From assembly GCA_903813345.2 (NCBI GenBank), contig CAIIXF020000011.1, positions 17,159,754 to 17,223,753 on the forward strand: 64,000 nt of DNA, written 5' to 3'. Both the position numbers and the translations under genes were made by a program. The DNA is from Owenia fusiformis. Its lineage: Eukaryota > Annelida > Polychaeta > Sabellida > Oweniidae. Below the pieces are notes generated by a model. The model did no database searches and was not told the DNA's origin. It saw only the letters and a list, made by a program, of their open reading frames with translations. Positions 11,688 through 25,400 of the stretch are shown here, piece by piece. The stretch's first letter is position 1, and each line of letters starts with the position of its first letter.

Positions 11688-12573
11688 CTCCTCAAAAAAA
11701 GTTAAGGACCAGTGGTTTTCCTCATAGGTTTACATGTTAACCCCCATATTTGTTGGAACGACTATTTTCTAAGCGGGGAACAAAATAAATCCCAATAAAA
11801 TAAATAAATCTGTATCTTGATTCTATTCCCTATAAATTCCGCGACGTTTCAGTGTTATATCTCCATTACATTGGGTCAAAATTTGATGTCAAAATTGATG
11901 AATTTCATGAAATTTAACAAAGATGGCAGATCCCATGTTAAACAAATGGGGAATGGTGTGGCTTAGGGGCAACTCAGATTTTGGAATATCTATTCAGTAA
12001 AATATTTAATAAAAATACTTTCTAAGTAGATAATTGAATGATTTTGTCTCGCTTATGTTGTTAAAATTAGCGATACTGAGCGTTAAAAGTAATTTTGACC
12101 ATCTCACTGAACCACCTGTGTTATTTCAATAAGAGGTTCATTAAAAATTATTGAATTTGAAACCATTAACTTTTGTAAAGCCTGGACAATTAAATCATAT
12201 TTTTGTCGAGTGGACAATTTAGCAAATTTAATTATCTCTTACAATTTCAATTTTGAGAGCAATCGGATGGATGGATCGTTCCTCATGTGACATATGGCAA
12301 CCCCACCATTCCCCATTTGTTTAACAAGGGATCTGCCATTTTTGTTAAATTTTATGAAATTCATCTATTTTGACATCAAATTTTTACCCAATTTAATGGA
12401 GATATAACATTGAAATGTTGCGGACTTTATAGGGAATAGAATCAAGATACAGATTTATTTTCTTTATTGGGATTTCTTTTGTTCCACGCTTAGAAAATAG
12501 TCGTTAAACAAATATGGGGGTTCACATGTAAACCTATTAGGAAAACCACTGGTCCTTAACTTTTTTTGAGGAG
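11688..12573. mobile_element. Tc1/mariner-type foldback element, TA target
   Basis: Ends are CTCCTCAAAAAAAGTTAAGG and its reverse complement, flanked by TA (11686-11687, 12574-12575). Nearly the whole element is an imperfect palindrome. The terminal arms carry GGACCAGTGGTTTTCCT, AATATGGGGGTT and AAGCGTGGAACAA-type matches, and inner arms carry ATGGCAGATCCC opposite GGGATCTGCCAT. No transposase remains. It lies downstream of the receptor phosphatase stop codon. Confidence 0.8.
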
Positions 12574-13478
12574 TATATAATAAACATTCGATAACTAAAA
12601 ATCCGGGTAGATCTAATTTGATAAATACACATACAGGTTTGTTAAAACAAAGTATAATTATGACATTCGGTATTGTTTTATTCACATAACTGTATTTGAC
12701 ACATTTTTATGTTGGCACTTGTATATACATATACATTTGTATGGACACGTGTGCTACGAATCACACATATGATATTACACTTATACAAAATGGTTATTGA
12801 CTAGCATATAGAAAAGTTAACAATCGCATATTATGTACACTATAATTTAAATACTTAATTGATTTCAGTTTAACATTCTACCGATCAGTCGTTCAATGCT
12901 TTATTTACAAATGAAAGTTTAAAAACATGATAAATGTTAAAAATATACAAAAATATATCTATATTTGTACATATTACTGAAGGTGTATACATCAACTTAA
13001 CGCTCTCTTGATTAATACTGTAATTGGACTTGATTATTATCTTATATTAATAAAACTTGTTTTAATCTTCAAACAAGGATCGCATCTTCAATACGTCACC
13101 AACACCCCATTGGACACATGGGCTTAAATCCGTTATTTAACACTTGTCCACAAGTTTTATATACTCCTTAGCTGGATGAGCATTCGAGCTGCAAATGCTG
13201 GAACGCATGATCCGATTTATAATTCTCTCTTATTATATCAATTGACCCTAACAATGGCTTTTTGCATTGTATCTAGTGTTTTTAACAGCAATGGAATGCG
13301 TTTATCTTGGAACTAGTCCGCTACCTCAGCTGCATATTCACTAGGCAGTCACTAGACAAGTCTAGGATTGTTATCCTGAGATTGACTAGCGTCATATTAG
13401 AGGAGTACAATGAACGAGACCCCCGCTCCGTTCTTGCAAAGAAAACGTGTTGCATTTTACAATAAGGTTGGTATCAAA
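12574..13478 (-). other. Receptor phosphatase downstream region / probable 3' UTR
   Basis: No coding signal was seen. On the minus strand, AATAAA lies at 12905-12900, about 570 bases past the phosphatase stop codon, and is a candidate polyadenylation signal. Another AATAAA lies near 12680. The use of either is inferred. Confidence 0.35.
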
Positions 13479-16400
13479 TTAGAAGTATGCTACTGGTTTA
13501 TCAGGTATCGCTGTCTTCTCAACGCCTCGTTTAACAGCTGCCTCGATACAGTCATGAATAAATATGTACTGCTTCTGAAAATCAATAAAGCAAACGTTTG
13601 GGTAAAATATGATAATTTTTGTTACAGCGCTCGCACAGTCTTTGAAAGTTGGGCCATCCAATATTTTTCTTTGTACTGGTAGTTTGGATCATTTGTTAGC
13701 ATATTTAGGTTTTCTATTACACTGTTTGCATCTTGAAGTTTTTTTGTAAATATCAAATGATTTTAAACCCAGTTTGTATTTTCTCATTCGTGCATGCGTT
13801 ATTGAAATGATCAATAGCTGTATTATTGATATATTGGTAGGCATCGCGTGTAAAACTTACGTCAGTCTGCACCATAGACTTTCTGTATTCCCGAAGTTTT
13901 AACACATGGGCAAATACATCAATTGTGTCAGATTCTCTCATTTTTTGAAGCATGTAATCGACAGTCAAATAGACACCAGTTCGTCCAACTCCAGCACTGA
14001 AATGATGTGAACAGTGTTTTGGTTGTAAGCAACATATTCGTTTTATCATTTAACATTCAATAGTCAAAGTGCATCTCTTATTTTGCCTTTACTTAAATGC
14101 TCTTAAAGGGTTCCGATAAGCATCCCGTATAAAAACAATATGGCGGCTCCAGGCGAATCAACTGGATCAGTCCATTTTTAAGAAATAAGGGGAGTTCTGT
14201 AAAATCCAGTTTATTGAAATTGTCTTTGAGATAAAGTAATCCGTTTATAATGATTTTGAAAACGTTATCCATGGAGTGATTGCGTTCAAACAGTACATGT
14301 ACAACAGCCAATATAAATCCTTGTATTAGAACTGCTTTGTTTCATTTGTAGGATATTTCATATGCCAAGCTGTGTGCTATTACGTTATGGGGAAATTTAG
14401 ATGCCAATTTTTCCTTATTATACACAAATAGAAGATCCTGAAACTTCACCCATAAATTTGGAATTGATTTGTCAAAATAAAAATCACCCTTTTATAAATG
14501 TGTGACGATCTATAATATACTTATGCTATATAACAGTTAGAGGTGTTGACACAACGACATCGAACCTGTGAACCCTTGAGTATTATTCCGGGATCGGGCC
14601 TTTTATACTAAACGGTGAGCAACACCAGAAACGAGCGTTCGATTTGCTAAACGATATGCGTCACCCTTTAAACGTTGCAACAGGATGAATGGAATTGGGG
14701 AAGATTAATATCTAAGCACGAGTGCCAAGTTGAAAGGACCAAAAGTTGTAATGGAACTTAGCAACAGAAAGCAAACTCTAAATACATACCAGTTAAGAAA
14801 AACAAATCCCATATATCCCAAAACCATGATCTAACGTGAAAAGAAACAATGTCTAATACTCCTTTTCCCCCACCAAATTGTTAATTGCTCATTTGAAAGG
14901 CCTCTTTGTGCTTTTTAAGATAAACAAAAAATCAGAATATTGAAAAAAAAACTGTGATAAGACCCCTTTTCCTGTGGCCTGGCTCATTTAACGAGATTTA
15001 TCTAATTCTAATGATGTACCTGCAATGTACAATTGGTGTTCCCTCCTTTCCAGCTGAATGGCCTTTTACTGTTTGAGCAAAATCTAGCAGCACATCAGGA
15101 TCATCCGGGACGTCGTAATCTGGCCAGGCACTGAATGCAAACTGATGAAGTGTTCTTGTCTCTGAGCCCTTTTAAAACACCATAGGTACATATTAAGGGA
15201 AATGGTACATGTAAATGGAGCTTCATATATTTGTATAATATATGACAATTCTACTATTTACTAGTATATGTGCGGCGTAATATTTGAATAAATTATGAAA
15301 TACTAAAGTTGTACCCCAAAATAATCATTAGTAATGTTGCATGTGCTCTTTGTCTCTCCTTCTGAGCAACAATACACCATGCATTCATTGTTTGGGATGC
15401 TAAGAGGGGTTGTTGTCATGACTGATTGTTATAATTAATATACCTCTTTATAAATGTGTCATACGTTTTGACTTCTTTGATATTTGCCCTTACCAGTAGT
15501 ATGTATTGTAAAAATCAGAATATAAAAGAGAATGTCTGGGCGTCGGGTCAAAATGAGACTTACTTTGCTGACTTCAAACTCTCTGACCGTGAAATGATCG
15601 TGCTGTACTTCTTTCACAATGAACACGGATATCTCCCCAAACATCACAGGTTCCTCATTCGCTGGCCAATACTGCTCACACTTGAACTGAACCAAATTAT
15701 AGTATACAATATCATATATTCATAGTATGATAGGATTTTGAAAATACCCCACTTAATATATTTTCATAGTATACGAACAATTTCATTTTGCAAAAGCTAG
15801 AATTTTGCAATATTTTATTAAGTCGTACCAACCCATTTCCAACCATCCCTCATTTGCATTCAAATGTCCACATTATCATTTTTCAAGTATAAATGGGGTG
15901 TACCTTTCCATTTTCCACACATTTTGTAAGCATGATTACAATACTGGTTTTCTGATCCCATATCATATGCCAGAAGTCATCCTTTGTCTGGGGAGTCGGT
16001 CCCTGAGATGCGATGAATTCTTTATCAGAATTATATCCCTAAAACAATTCGAATGATGTGAAATTAGAACAATATGAAGGGCCTTATATACTGTATAGCT
16101 TTATAGGATATTGGATGATATATCAATGATGATATATTTCCATAATTGTGCGACCTACAACGGTTTAGTGTCTGTTGTATTCATTTTGTGCATAACAAGT
16201 TTGATCAGGAGAACGCCATTTTAAAAATAATATGACGGATAAACTTACTGGCAAGTAGCTTGCATTGATGTAATCTGGCGACCCATCATCTCTTGGTGAC
16301 AGAATTACTCGAGAATGATCGACTGGAATTGAACGATTAGAATCGGTAGGTCAAATACGTAGGTTAATGAAAACACAGAATGAAATACCATGATGAGGGC

Positions 16401-19400
16401 TGATGTGAAAAAGTAAGTCCACCTTAGTGGGGATTTAACCCACGACCCTAAATTTAAAAAAAGTTGTTTTACGCATCAAATGTTTTCTCCATAAAATGTT
16501 TATTTAATATATAATAAAATACTTACATGGATGAACGTTCCTGTATCTGTTCTTTGCTTTTAATTCGGGATTCAAGGCTATTTTCATAGAATGAGATGGA
16601 CTGTTTGCATCTATTTCCTAAACGAATAAATAAATTGTAGCATAGTTAGTAAATTAAACTAATTCACATGTCAAATTTTCAAATAAGTTGCTTAATGACA
16701 TCAGTAGGGTGGTTAAAATACAGGTTTTAAAAACATGTACCTGAATGTGTAAGATTATGATCATCTGTGGATAGTTCTTCCATTCGAACTGTTCACTTGA
16801 CCAATTGAGTATTACGGTATACGGAAAATGATTGAAATTAGGTCCCTGCAGTGAATTTGAAAGTGGGACAAGGGGTCGAAATAGTACATGCTAAGGGGTA
16901 ACCGGACAACTCATCCCCTAGACAACTCATCCCTGGACAACTCATCCCCTAGACAACTCATTCCCTGGACAACTCATCCCCTAGACAACTCATCCCCTGG
17001 ACAACTCATCCCCTGGATAACTCATCCCCTGGACAACTCATCCCCTAGACAACTCATCCCCTGGACAACTCATCCTTTGGCATGTTTGAGTAATAGTAGA
17101 TGGGTTAACTGCATTTTAGGGGGTCTGGACTTCAATTTATGATGCAAACGTTTCCTTTGACATGAGAGTACCTTAGGACCATAGAAACATATTTATCCAA
17201 AGACACACGCCAGATAGCGCTTTATATTGGAAATATTCACATTTTTCAAAATGGCCGCCAAAAATACAACGGAGACAATATATTTTCTTCTATGCATGCT
17301 ATAATGATACGATTGGTGCCAAAATATACATTTTGTGGGTGAAGAATCAATTAAGTATGGGTTTGAGTCTTGAAAATAAGGAACTTCCTCTCTACATTAA
17401 AAAATATGCCTTTTTCAAAATGGCTGCCAGTGATGTAACAAATATGATATCTTCACTTGTATGCATGCTACAATAGTAAGATTGATGTCCAAGTATACAT
17501 TAATGGGGTGGTAAAATCCATTTGATAAGGTTTACAGTCTTTATTTTCCCAATGAAGAAAGTTCAGTGGGGATATAGTGAAGCCCTCCGTCCGCCAGTCT
17601 GTCAGTCCATCGCCTCACTTAAATATGATTTTGCAATTATTTTCAGATTCCTTCAAACTATGGCCATATATACTCAATAAAGGGGAGGCATCAAAAGTTC
17701 AATGTCGGATTGGAAACTAAATAAATCTAGTTTTGACTCTGACCCCCCTCCCCAAAAACTAAATACCATGAAAGTTGATCGCTGACTTCCGGTTTGAGAA
17801 TTTGAAAAATTATTGCTAAACACGATCTAGTTTTTGTTAATTCCTATCGTCATTTGCGGCTTTTAACAACTACTGATAGAATAGAATCCTTTGGAATGAT
17901 CTTGACGAAGAAAGCATCAGGTAAAATCTTTATTTTTTAACCATTCCAAGGCATTCTGAGTCAAAATTGCCAAAAATTTGAAATGTTGAAATTTGTCGGA
18001 TTGCAAACTGAAATGGGTTTGAACCCCCTCCCCCCTTACTAGATTTATTTAGTTTCCTATCCGTCATCGAACTTTTGATGTCTCCCCTAAATTGAAGATG
18101 GTGTTATTTTTATGATTAATGCCTCAGAAAATTCAAAATGTCCCAGAGAAGGAGTTGATTACCTGTTACTTACTAGATATCTCGTCAAGGTATGGTTACA
18201 TTATATTCAGTTAGATCTCAAATTTTTTATTGTCTAAATATGATTTTTACCATTGACTAAATGGTCACCAAAATGTTTAAATCAGCAGAAATTCATGAAC
18301 TGTATGTCTATTAGTTAACAAACATTTTCACTTTTTATTGAAAATGTATGCCGTTTTCTCAATGGCTGTGGAAAATAATACAAAAATTATATCTAACAAG
18401 GGTTCTAAAACTTCTTCAAAAGTAGAATAGTTTGAAAGAGCAGTTTTGAATGTATCAATTTACGATGACGGAAACGATGCTGAAAACAATGGATAGCATG
18501 GGAGATGTGGTTTTCAACTTCAGCGCATTTCAAATGCCATCCCCTTTTAATTAATTGTTGATATAAAATGAAGTGCCAAGGTGGGATCCTAATCCATAAT
18601 TTTCCAGAAAGCTGGATAGATATTTTACAATAATGGAGACTTCACTTGAAAGAAAACACATTGTTTTAATAATAAACACTGTATTTATGGCCAGGAAGTA
18701 CTCATGGTGAAAGACATATTAATGCGGTTTAAAATCTTAATCCCTTAAATGTTCAAATATAACAATCATGATATCTTCACATCAGTGCATGCTACACTGA
18801 TATCTTTCATGTTGTTATATTTCTGGTGGCCATTTTTAGAAACACATAATTTCCAATAAAGTGAAAATTCTTATTATGAAAGACTCCAAACCTATTTAAA
18901 TGGATTCTACAACCCAATTAATGTACACTTTGACACCACTCTTATCATTGTAGCATGCTTAGAAGCGAAGATATCTTCTTTGTTATATTTCTGCATATAT
19001 TTTGAATATAAAGTGCAAGTGCTGAATTTACAAGACTGGAAACCTAATTAAATAGATTCTACAACTCCATTAATGTATTTTTGACACCACTCTTATAACT
19101 GTAGCATGCACAGATGCAAAACTATTGTCTCTGATGTATTTTTGGCGGCCATTTTGAAAAATATATATATTTCCAATAAAAAGCGCCATCTAGCTTGTGT
19201 CTTTGGATAAATTTGTTTCTATTGCCCTAAGGTATTTCCATGCCAAAGGGGACATTTGTAAGATAAGATATCTTAATTTGTAAGTATTCGTAAGGTAAGA
19301 CATCTTCTTTGTTATATTTCTGGCAGCCATTTTGAAAAACGCGTATATCTTGAATATAAAGTGGAAGTTCTTAATTGTCAAGACTCAACATCTAATAAAA

Positions 19401-22400
19401 TAGATTCTACAACTACATCACTGTAATTTTTGACACCAATCTTATAATTGTAGCATGCACAGAAGCAACGATATTGTCTCTGGTGTATTTTTGGCGGCCA
19501 TTTTGAAAAATGCGTATATTTTCAATATAAAGCGCCATCTAGCTTGTGTCTTTGGATAAATTTATTTCTATTGCCCTAAGGTACTTCCATGCCAAATGAG
19601 ACATTTGCATCATACAATGAAGTCCAAATGTAGTTAACCCATCTACTATATTTTAATGTAATATTATTAATTCAGATATTATTCAAATGATTTCTTAAAT
19701 GTATTGGTTATCATGATCAGTTTTAAGTTTCAAAATCATATATTACATGTACACTGGTACTCCACTCAATTATGTTGTAAACAGATTGTTTCGGTAACAA
19801 ATGTCAGAGCCTTAAGGGTACAATTTTTGTCTTTTCCTTATTTCTCCAGTAGTAGGCAGAATATCATTTGTGTTACTTCGCTATACCTGCTAGTTGCATA
19901 AATAATTTACAAAAGATAATAGATTTATGTTGGCAAGAATAATATTATATAGCAAGTTGGGCATTATAAACTGAAGGGTGGTGGAGGGGAATGGGTGGCA
20001 AGTTTAAATTTCAATATTTATACGTATACATAAAGTGAGTTCGTATTCTCTCACTGTAATTGTAAGACTGCTTGATACTTGTGTTGGAATGGAATACTGA
20101 CCAAGCAGTCCCCTCCTTCTCATTGGATAACCCTGTGTTACTATGGAAACGCTCAGACCACAAAACCCCTTATTGGCATAAGTGTAGAATTTGTGTTACT
20201 TCGCTATACCTGCTAGTTGCATAAATAATTTACAAAAGATAATAGATTTATGTTGGCAAGAATAATATTATATGGCCATTTATTTCATATATAAAATATT
20301 ACATAGCAAGTTGGGCATTATAAACTGGCCACACTAATCCATGTAATGGATTAGTTTTGCCCAACTTAGACAATTGATCCTTACATGCCTTGAAAATAAC
20401 ATTCTTATAAAAACATTATACATCTCCACTTCCAAAAATTCTATTAGTGACGCAATCTCTCGTTTTCAGATGGACCGTGCCCGAAAACTAGCACCTTATC
20501 TGGAATCGGAACCAGTGGATCCAGTTATCAATCTAAAGTTAAAACCAGAACTGCAGTTTTAATCAATAAATCACTCGCCACCTCAACTCAACAGTCATAT
20601 ATTCGTGCTTGGGAAAAATAATATCATATGTCCCAGAAAATGTACTAGACAACACAATCCTCTATTTAACCTCACTTTTGTTACGTAAACAGAACTTCAA
20701 AAATGGTTAAGATCTGCACTTCCAACTCTTTCCATTTACATAACAATAGTGAGGTATTAAAGCTACGATTCTGTTGTCTTCTGATATACCATGGTACTAC
20801 TATGGTATGGTCAAGGAGATAATCAACCAATTAATCTGTAATTTGTTTTTTAAATATTTACCTTTAATTTTACTTTTAATATACGATTTCAATAATATGT
20901 TAACATTGATTGAAGAAGCTGCTTTGATGTCATAAGCTCCTTTGATGTCATAATATGTTTGTTGTTCAATGTTCAAATATTCTTTAATCCAAAGATTATT
21001 TTTTCACAGCAGTCACAGATGAAGTTACTAAAGTTCATGTTACAAAATTATGCAGAGAGAAAACTTTATTTTTTGTCATGAAATATTAAGTCATGTAATA
21101 TATAAGGACAAGAGATGAAAGTTTTAATGGCACGTTTGACTGTTTGACCATTTTATTTGTGTCAATAAGGTGAAAAATAATGTTTAGAACGATTCAAGTT
21201 GTATTTAATAAATATTTATTTTCCAAAAAACAATTTGGCTTCATGTGATAAAGGATGAGTTGTCTAGGGGATGAGTTGTCTAAGGGATGAGTTGTCCAGG
21301 GGATGAGTTATCTAGGGGATGAGATGTCCAGGGGATGAGTTGTCCAGGAGATGAGATGTCCAGGAGATGAGTTGTCTAGGGGATGAGTTGTCCAGGGATG
21401 AGTTGTCTAGGGGATGAGTTGTCCGTAAGCCTGCTAAGGTAAGGTTTTCTTGGAAACGTGTAACTTAACCCCCCTATTGTTTGTTTAACCTACCACAAAT
21501 TGTTCCTTGAAGAGTGCGTTATCGTTCTCCCGATGTTTTACAAGGTATTCACTCAAGTCAGATACTTTGATGGGCCTAAAGAGTAAATTGAGAAAATTAA
21601 GCGAATATACATGTTAATGAAATACAAAACGATAATATACAATAAAATATAATTTAACACTATATAATTAAATATAGTATAATAAGATATGATATGATTT
21701 AATATGATATAGTGAAATACAGTATTACATATATGAGTAAATAAAATATGTAGTGTTACAATAATGTAAAACATATAATAGTTTTTATTTATATAACCTT
21801 GTCAATTTTTCGTCAATTTTCTTTATATTTTCTTCAATAACTGCAGCAACTTTATTTGTGTTATCTTCCATTTCAAAAGCAGTATTAGTAATCCCATTAG
21901 TATATCCATTGTCCTGGTTTAGTGGTGCAACTTCTCTAAAGTACAAGTCCGTGTTGTTGACACTGTCTTGCGTCGGTCTGAAAACAACAATACGTGATAC
22001 TATCAACAAGTAATCGGCATAGGTATCGATAATTCTACTTTTGTAACTTGTAAAACTAATTATATTCTAGCAATCTTGTCAAATATTTAAACTTGGTAAT
22101 TATTTATAAAGGAAAATTAAATACAAACTTAGTATTCAACGTAATGTACAAATCAATTTACCGGCCAATGTTAATATGATGATTTGTGCTTCAAATACTT
22201 TAATTCTATACTCAAAAGATATTAATATTCAAGAAACTCAATTTAAAGTACTTATCCAGACATGTGATTAAAATTGTGTCTCCCATCAAGAATATATCAA
22301 GAAACAATACTGATGAATTGCCTAATGTAAATAAGAAACACAAAATGTATGGCTCTGATGCTTACCAACATCAACATGATGGACTAAAATAGACAAACAC

Positions 22401-25400
22401 ATCCCTCCTAACTTTTTAATACCATGGAATTATCCTGATCCAAATTTGTAGGGTATACTTTGATGAGAATTCATTTAAATTCACCATGGTTGTGAATACA
22501 CATATCCAGTGACTCTTTCCTATTTTGGCATTCACACACCTCTTAATATCCATATTTAATCCAAAAAGTGTACGATGTACCAAAATGTTAGCGAACATAA
22601 CAATATCTAGAGGATATCGTCACAATACCCCGAAAATGTGAAATACCTAAATTCACCAGCCATAAAGCCTATCTCCATTTGGAAAAATCTTTCAACTGAA
22701 ATAAAAACATCGCCAACCCTAGCAATCTTCAAGAAAAACTATAATAAGAAATATACATTTCATAAAAAGAATATTTTAACAAAAAATCTTAATTTGAAAA
22801 GGTCTTCTGAAACTAAACTTAATAAAATAAGAAGCGACCTTGCCCTTAAAAGTGACTTTTTTAGACATAATTTCAACAACATCATAGATCCTTCTTGCCC
22901 CTGCGGCCACCGAAATCAAGATAAGATTCATCTTTTACTCGACTGCCCTCTAACCGCCATACATAGAAATGATTACATACAGAACATCCTAAAGTTAGAC
23001 AATCTTGATATTATGTGCTATTTTGGAAAAAACAGAAAGCAAAAAATAGAATTTATACTTTATGGAGATGAAAATTTAAATAGTGAACTGAATACAAAAT
23101 GCCTTCAACTATCTTCAAATTATATCGATAACATCTTAGAATGACCATCCTCCTCATTTCACATCATCTCTCATTAACACTCATATACATCATCATGGGA
23201 AAGACCTGGTGGACGACCGTCTGTCCGTTGCAATCCTACACACTCCAGTGATTTATTATATGTTTTTAACTTTCTAGAGGGGGGCCAATAATGCTATGTA
23301 GCCTCGGCCCCTCACAATCTATGTAAATAATTATGTGGAATATTATAGAAATAAATAACAATAACCTATAAAAAAAAAAAAAATACCCCGAAAACCAATA
23401 TGCGGAGGATATCATGATGATATACTCCGATTGTTGATTCCCTGCTTAATCGAACTATTTGACATTGAATTAAATGTTGAAATATTTTGGAAACATTGTG
23501 AAATAATATGCTCTCCTAATGTACACCATATACACCCCCTACAGTAAACTTGACAATCACAGGCCCCCTTTGGATCGTTTACCAAAGCCTGCTTATGTTT
23601 GGCAAAAGGTTTATTAAAGGAATGGCATCGATATGGAGAACTTTTTAAACACACGTTTCTCTTAAACCAGTCATCAAAAAAATCTAAAAAATTAACACAT
23701 CGTCAATGTAATGGTCATCTTATGAATGGTAATAATATATTTTGAAAAATATATATATACTTTCATCTATATTGTTTTAGAAAACACATCAAACACTTGT
23801 TTTGTTCTTGGTATCATGCTTCCAAAGTGAAATGAAACATCTTTCCGAACCTCATTGGAACAAAATGACATAAACACAACATGTTTAGGTCTCTCAATAT
23901 TGTAATTGTACAAAGGAAATTTTGGTTGATTTTAAAAAAGTATCTTGTTAATGAAATAAAAGGTTTATCTTGATTTCTATCTATTTTGGGTGGATTTTGT
24001 TTTAATTTTTTGAATACTTTTTTAAGACCAAACATTCCTTTGTATAACTAAAACATTGAGAGGTCCAAAAACATGTTGTATATGCTATTTTGTTCCAACA
24101 AGGTTCGGAAAGACATTTTATTTCATTCTCAAGAATTGGTAGAAAGGAGCAAAAACAATTGCACTACAAATAAAATTAACAAAAACAGTTATATAAAATA
24201 TTTCTAAATAATTTTCGCATTAAATTGTTGTCAATCAGTCAAAATTACATAAAATGCCGTGTTTTTTTACAGAATGTTTTCAATGATTGGTTTAAGAGAA
24301 AAACATTGTTGAATTCAGTTCTCCATATCGATACCAATCCTTTGACATAATTCCATAACTCTTCAAAAATTGGCAGACTTTGATTAAGCTGTTCATTAAA
24401 AACTTCTGGTTTCCAAACTTATTGAAGGGGGTTATATACGAGTTGTATATGGTTAATTCTAATATTCACGTTTAAGATCGAAGCACAATGTTCTAAAAAA
24501 GAGCAATATTTATTTCATAAGCTGTACAGTATTGATAGGATATGATACAATTATGCATATTATAAAATTCGAAATGAAATCAATTTTTCCTCGAGCATTG
24601 ATTACAGAAACACTCTACTTTACAATAAAAATAACAGATGTTGCGAAAACAAAAGAGACATGTTATTGCAATAAAACCACACCAAGTGAAATTTTCAATA
24701 TCTTAAGCATTATACATTCATATAATGTTATATGACAATAATATCAGATAAGTATACTGTTTAATAACATTTTAACATAAAAGCAGTAAATAAAACCAAC
24801 TATATAATCACCAGGATAGAGTACTATATATATATTCAGTGTCTACAGACAGTGTGAAAGTGGAAATCTAAGTCATAAGATGTAAATATAGTTATATACA
24901 TATTTATACAAATAACAGATCTTTGAAGTAAAATAAACTGTACACACTGTGCATAATCAGATGTACATATACACTCATCGTTTGAATGTGTATTTAATAC
25001 ATTTTGAAGTAAACCTTAGCACCTTGTTCCATTTCTGATCTAGTTATTATCAATTCCAGTTTCAGAACTGTTACATTATGAATGCCATATGATATTATAC
25101 TGGAAAAGAGAACTCCCTCCATAACGTTTTATAATAAATTAAACGATGCTCATCACACTTCCTATGACTAACATGCTATGTAAATGTTCTATCCATCATA
25201 TTGGTCAAGACCAAAGAAAATATCAAACTTCGTATTTTAAGTTGTAAAATTTTGAGTTTGAGTCACATATGTCGATTGTATTGACATGAGACTGGTCATG
25301 GGAAAACCGGTCTTATCACAAAAATTGAAATTGTGCTACAGAGCCAAAAATGTGCCCAAGATTTAGAGGAAAATGTGCTAAATTCAAATCCGACTTATTG

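Larger units (their letters stand above)
16897..21431. mobile_element. FB/TU-like foldback transposon with minisatellite inverted ends
   Basis: The 4.5-kb element is flanked by the 8-base direct repeat TGCTAAGG (16889-16896 and 21432-21439). Each end is an array of 11 tandem units of about 16 bases (GACAACTCATCCCCTG/A), inverted relative to the other. The second unit in from each end is 15 bases in both arrays, so the arrays are true terminal inverted repeats. Inside are further inverted arms (about 17085-17500 opposite 18880-19660), a nested hairpin (17680-17765 / 18005-18090), and a direct duplication (19859-19971 / 20187-20324). No transposase ORF is seen. Tandem subrepeats in long inverted ends with 8-9 base target duplications are known for Drosophila FB and sea urchin TU elements. 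The copy is non-autonomous and lies within phosphatase intron 21. Confidence 0.8.
13479..21575 (-). other. Catalytic PTP domain exons of the receptor phosphatase
   Basis: Eight exons encode the domain. 21494..21575 begins RPIKVSDLSEYL, the usual domain entry. 16527..16617 ends AKNRYRNVHP (substrate-recognition loop). 16249..16322 has DHSRV and DGSPDYINASY. 15904..16038 has SQGPTPQT, DFW.MIW and LTKC.E.GK. 15564..15686 has CEQYWP. 15020..15168 has HQFAFSAWPDYDVP and ends TPIVHC plus two bases of a serine codon. 13861..13996 supplies AGVGRTG and RKSMVQTD. 13479..13574 has KQYIFIHDCIEAAV and the stop. The general-acid Asp, nucleophilic Cys (codon 15024-15022) and P-loop Arg are all present, so the enzyme is predicted active. 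The long intron 16618-21493 holds the FB/TU-like element, and intron 13997-15019 holds a TTAA element. Confidence 0.92.

Noticed and set aside
16881-17080. CRISPR-like array
   Set aside because: Units are contiguous without unique spacers, and the genome is eukaryotic.
16888-17142. 84-codon plus-strand open frame
   Set aside because: It is a translation of the minisatellite array (repeating DNSSPGQLIPWTT-type peptide), not a gene.
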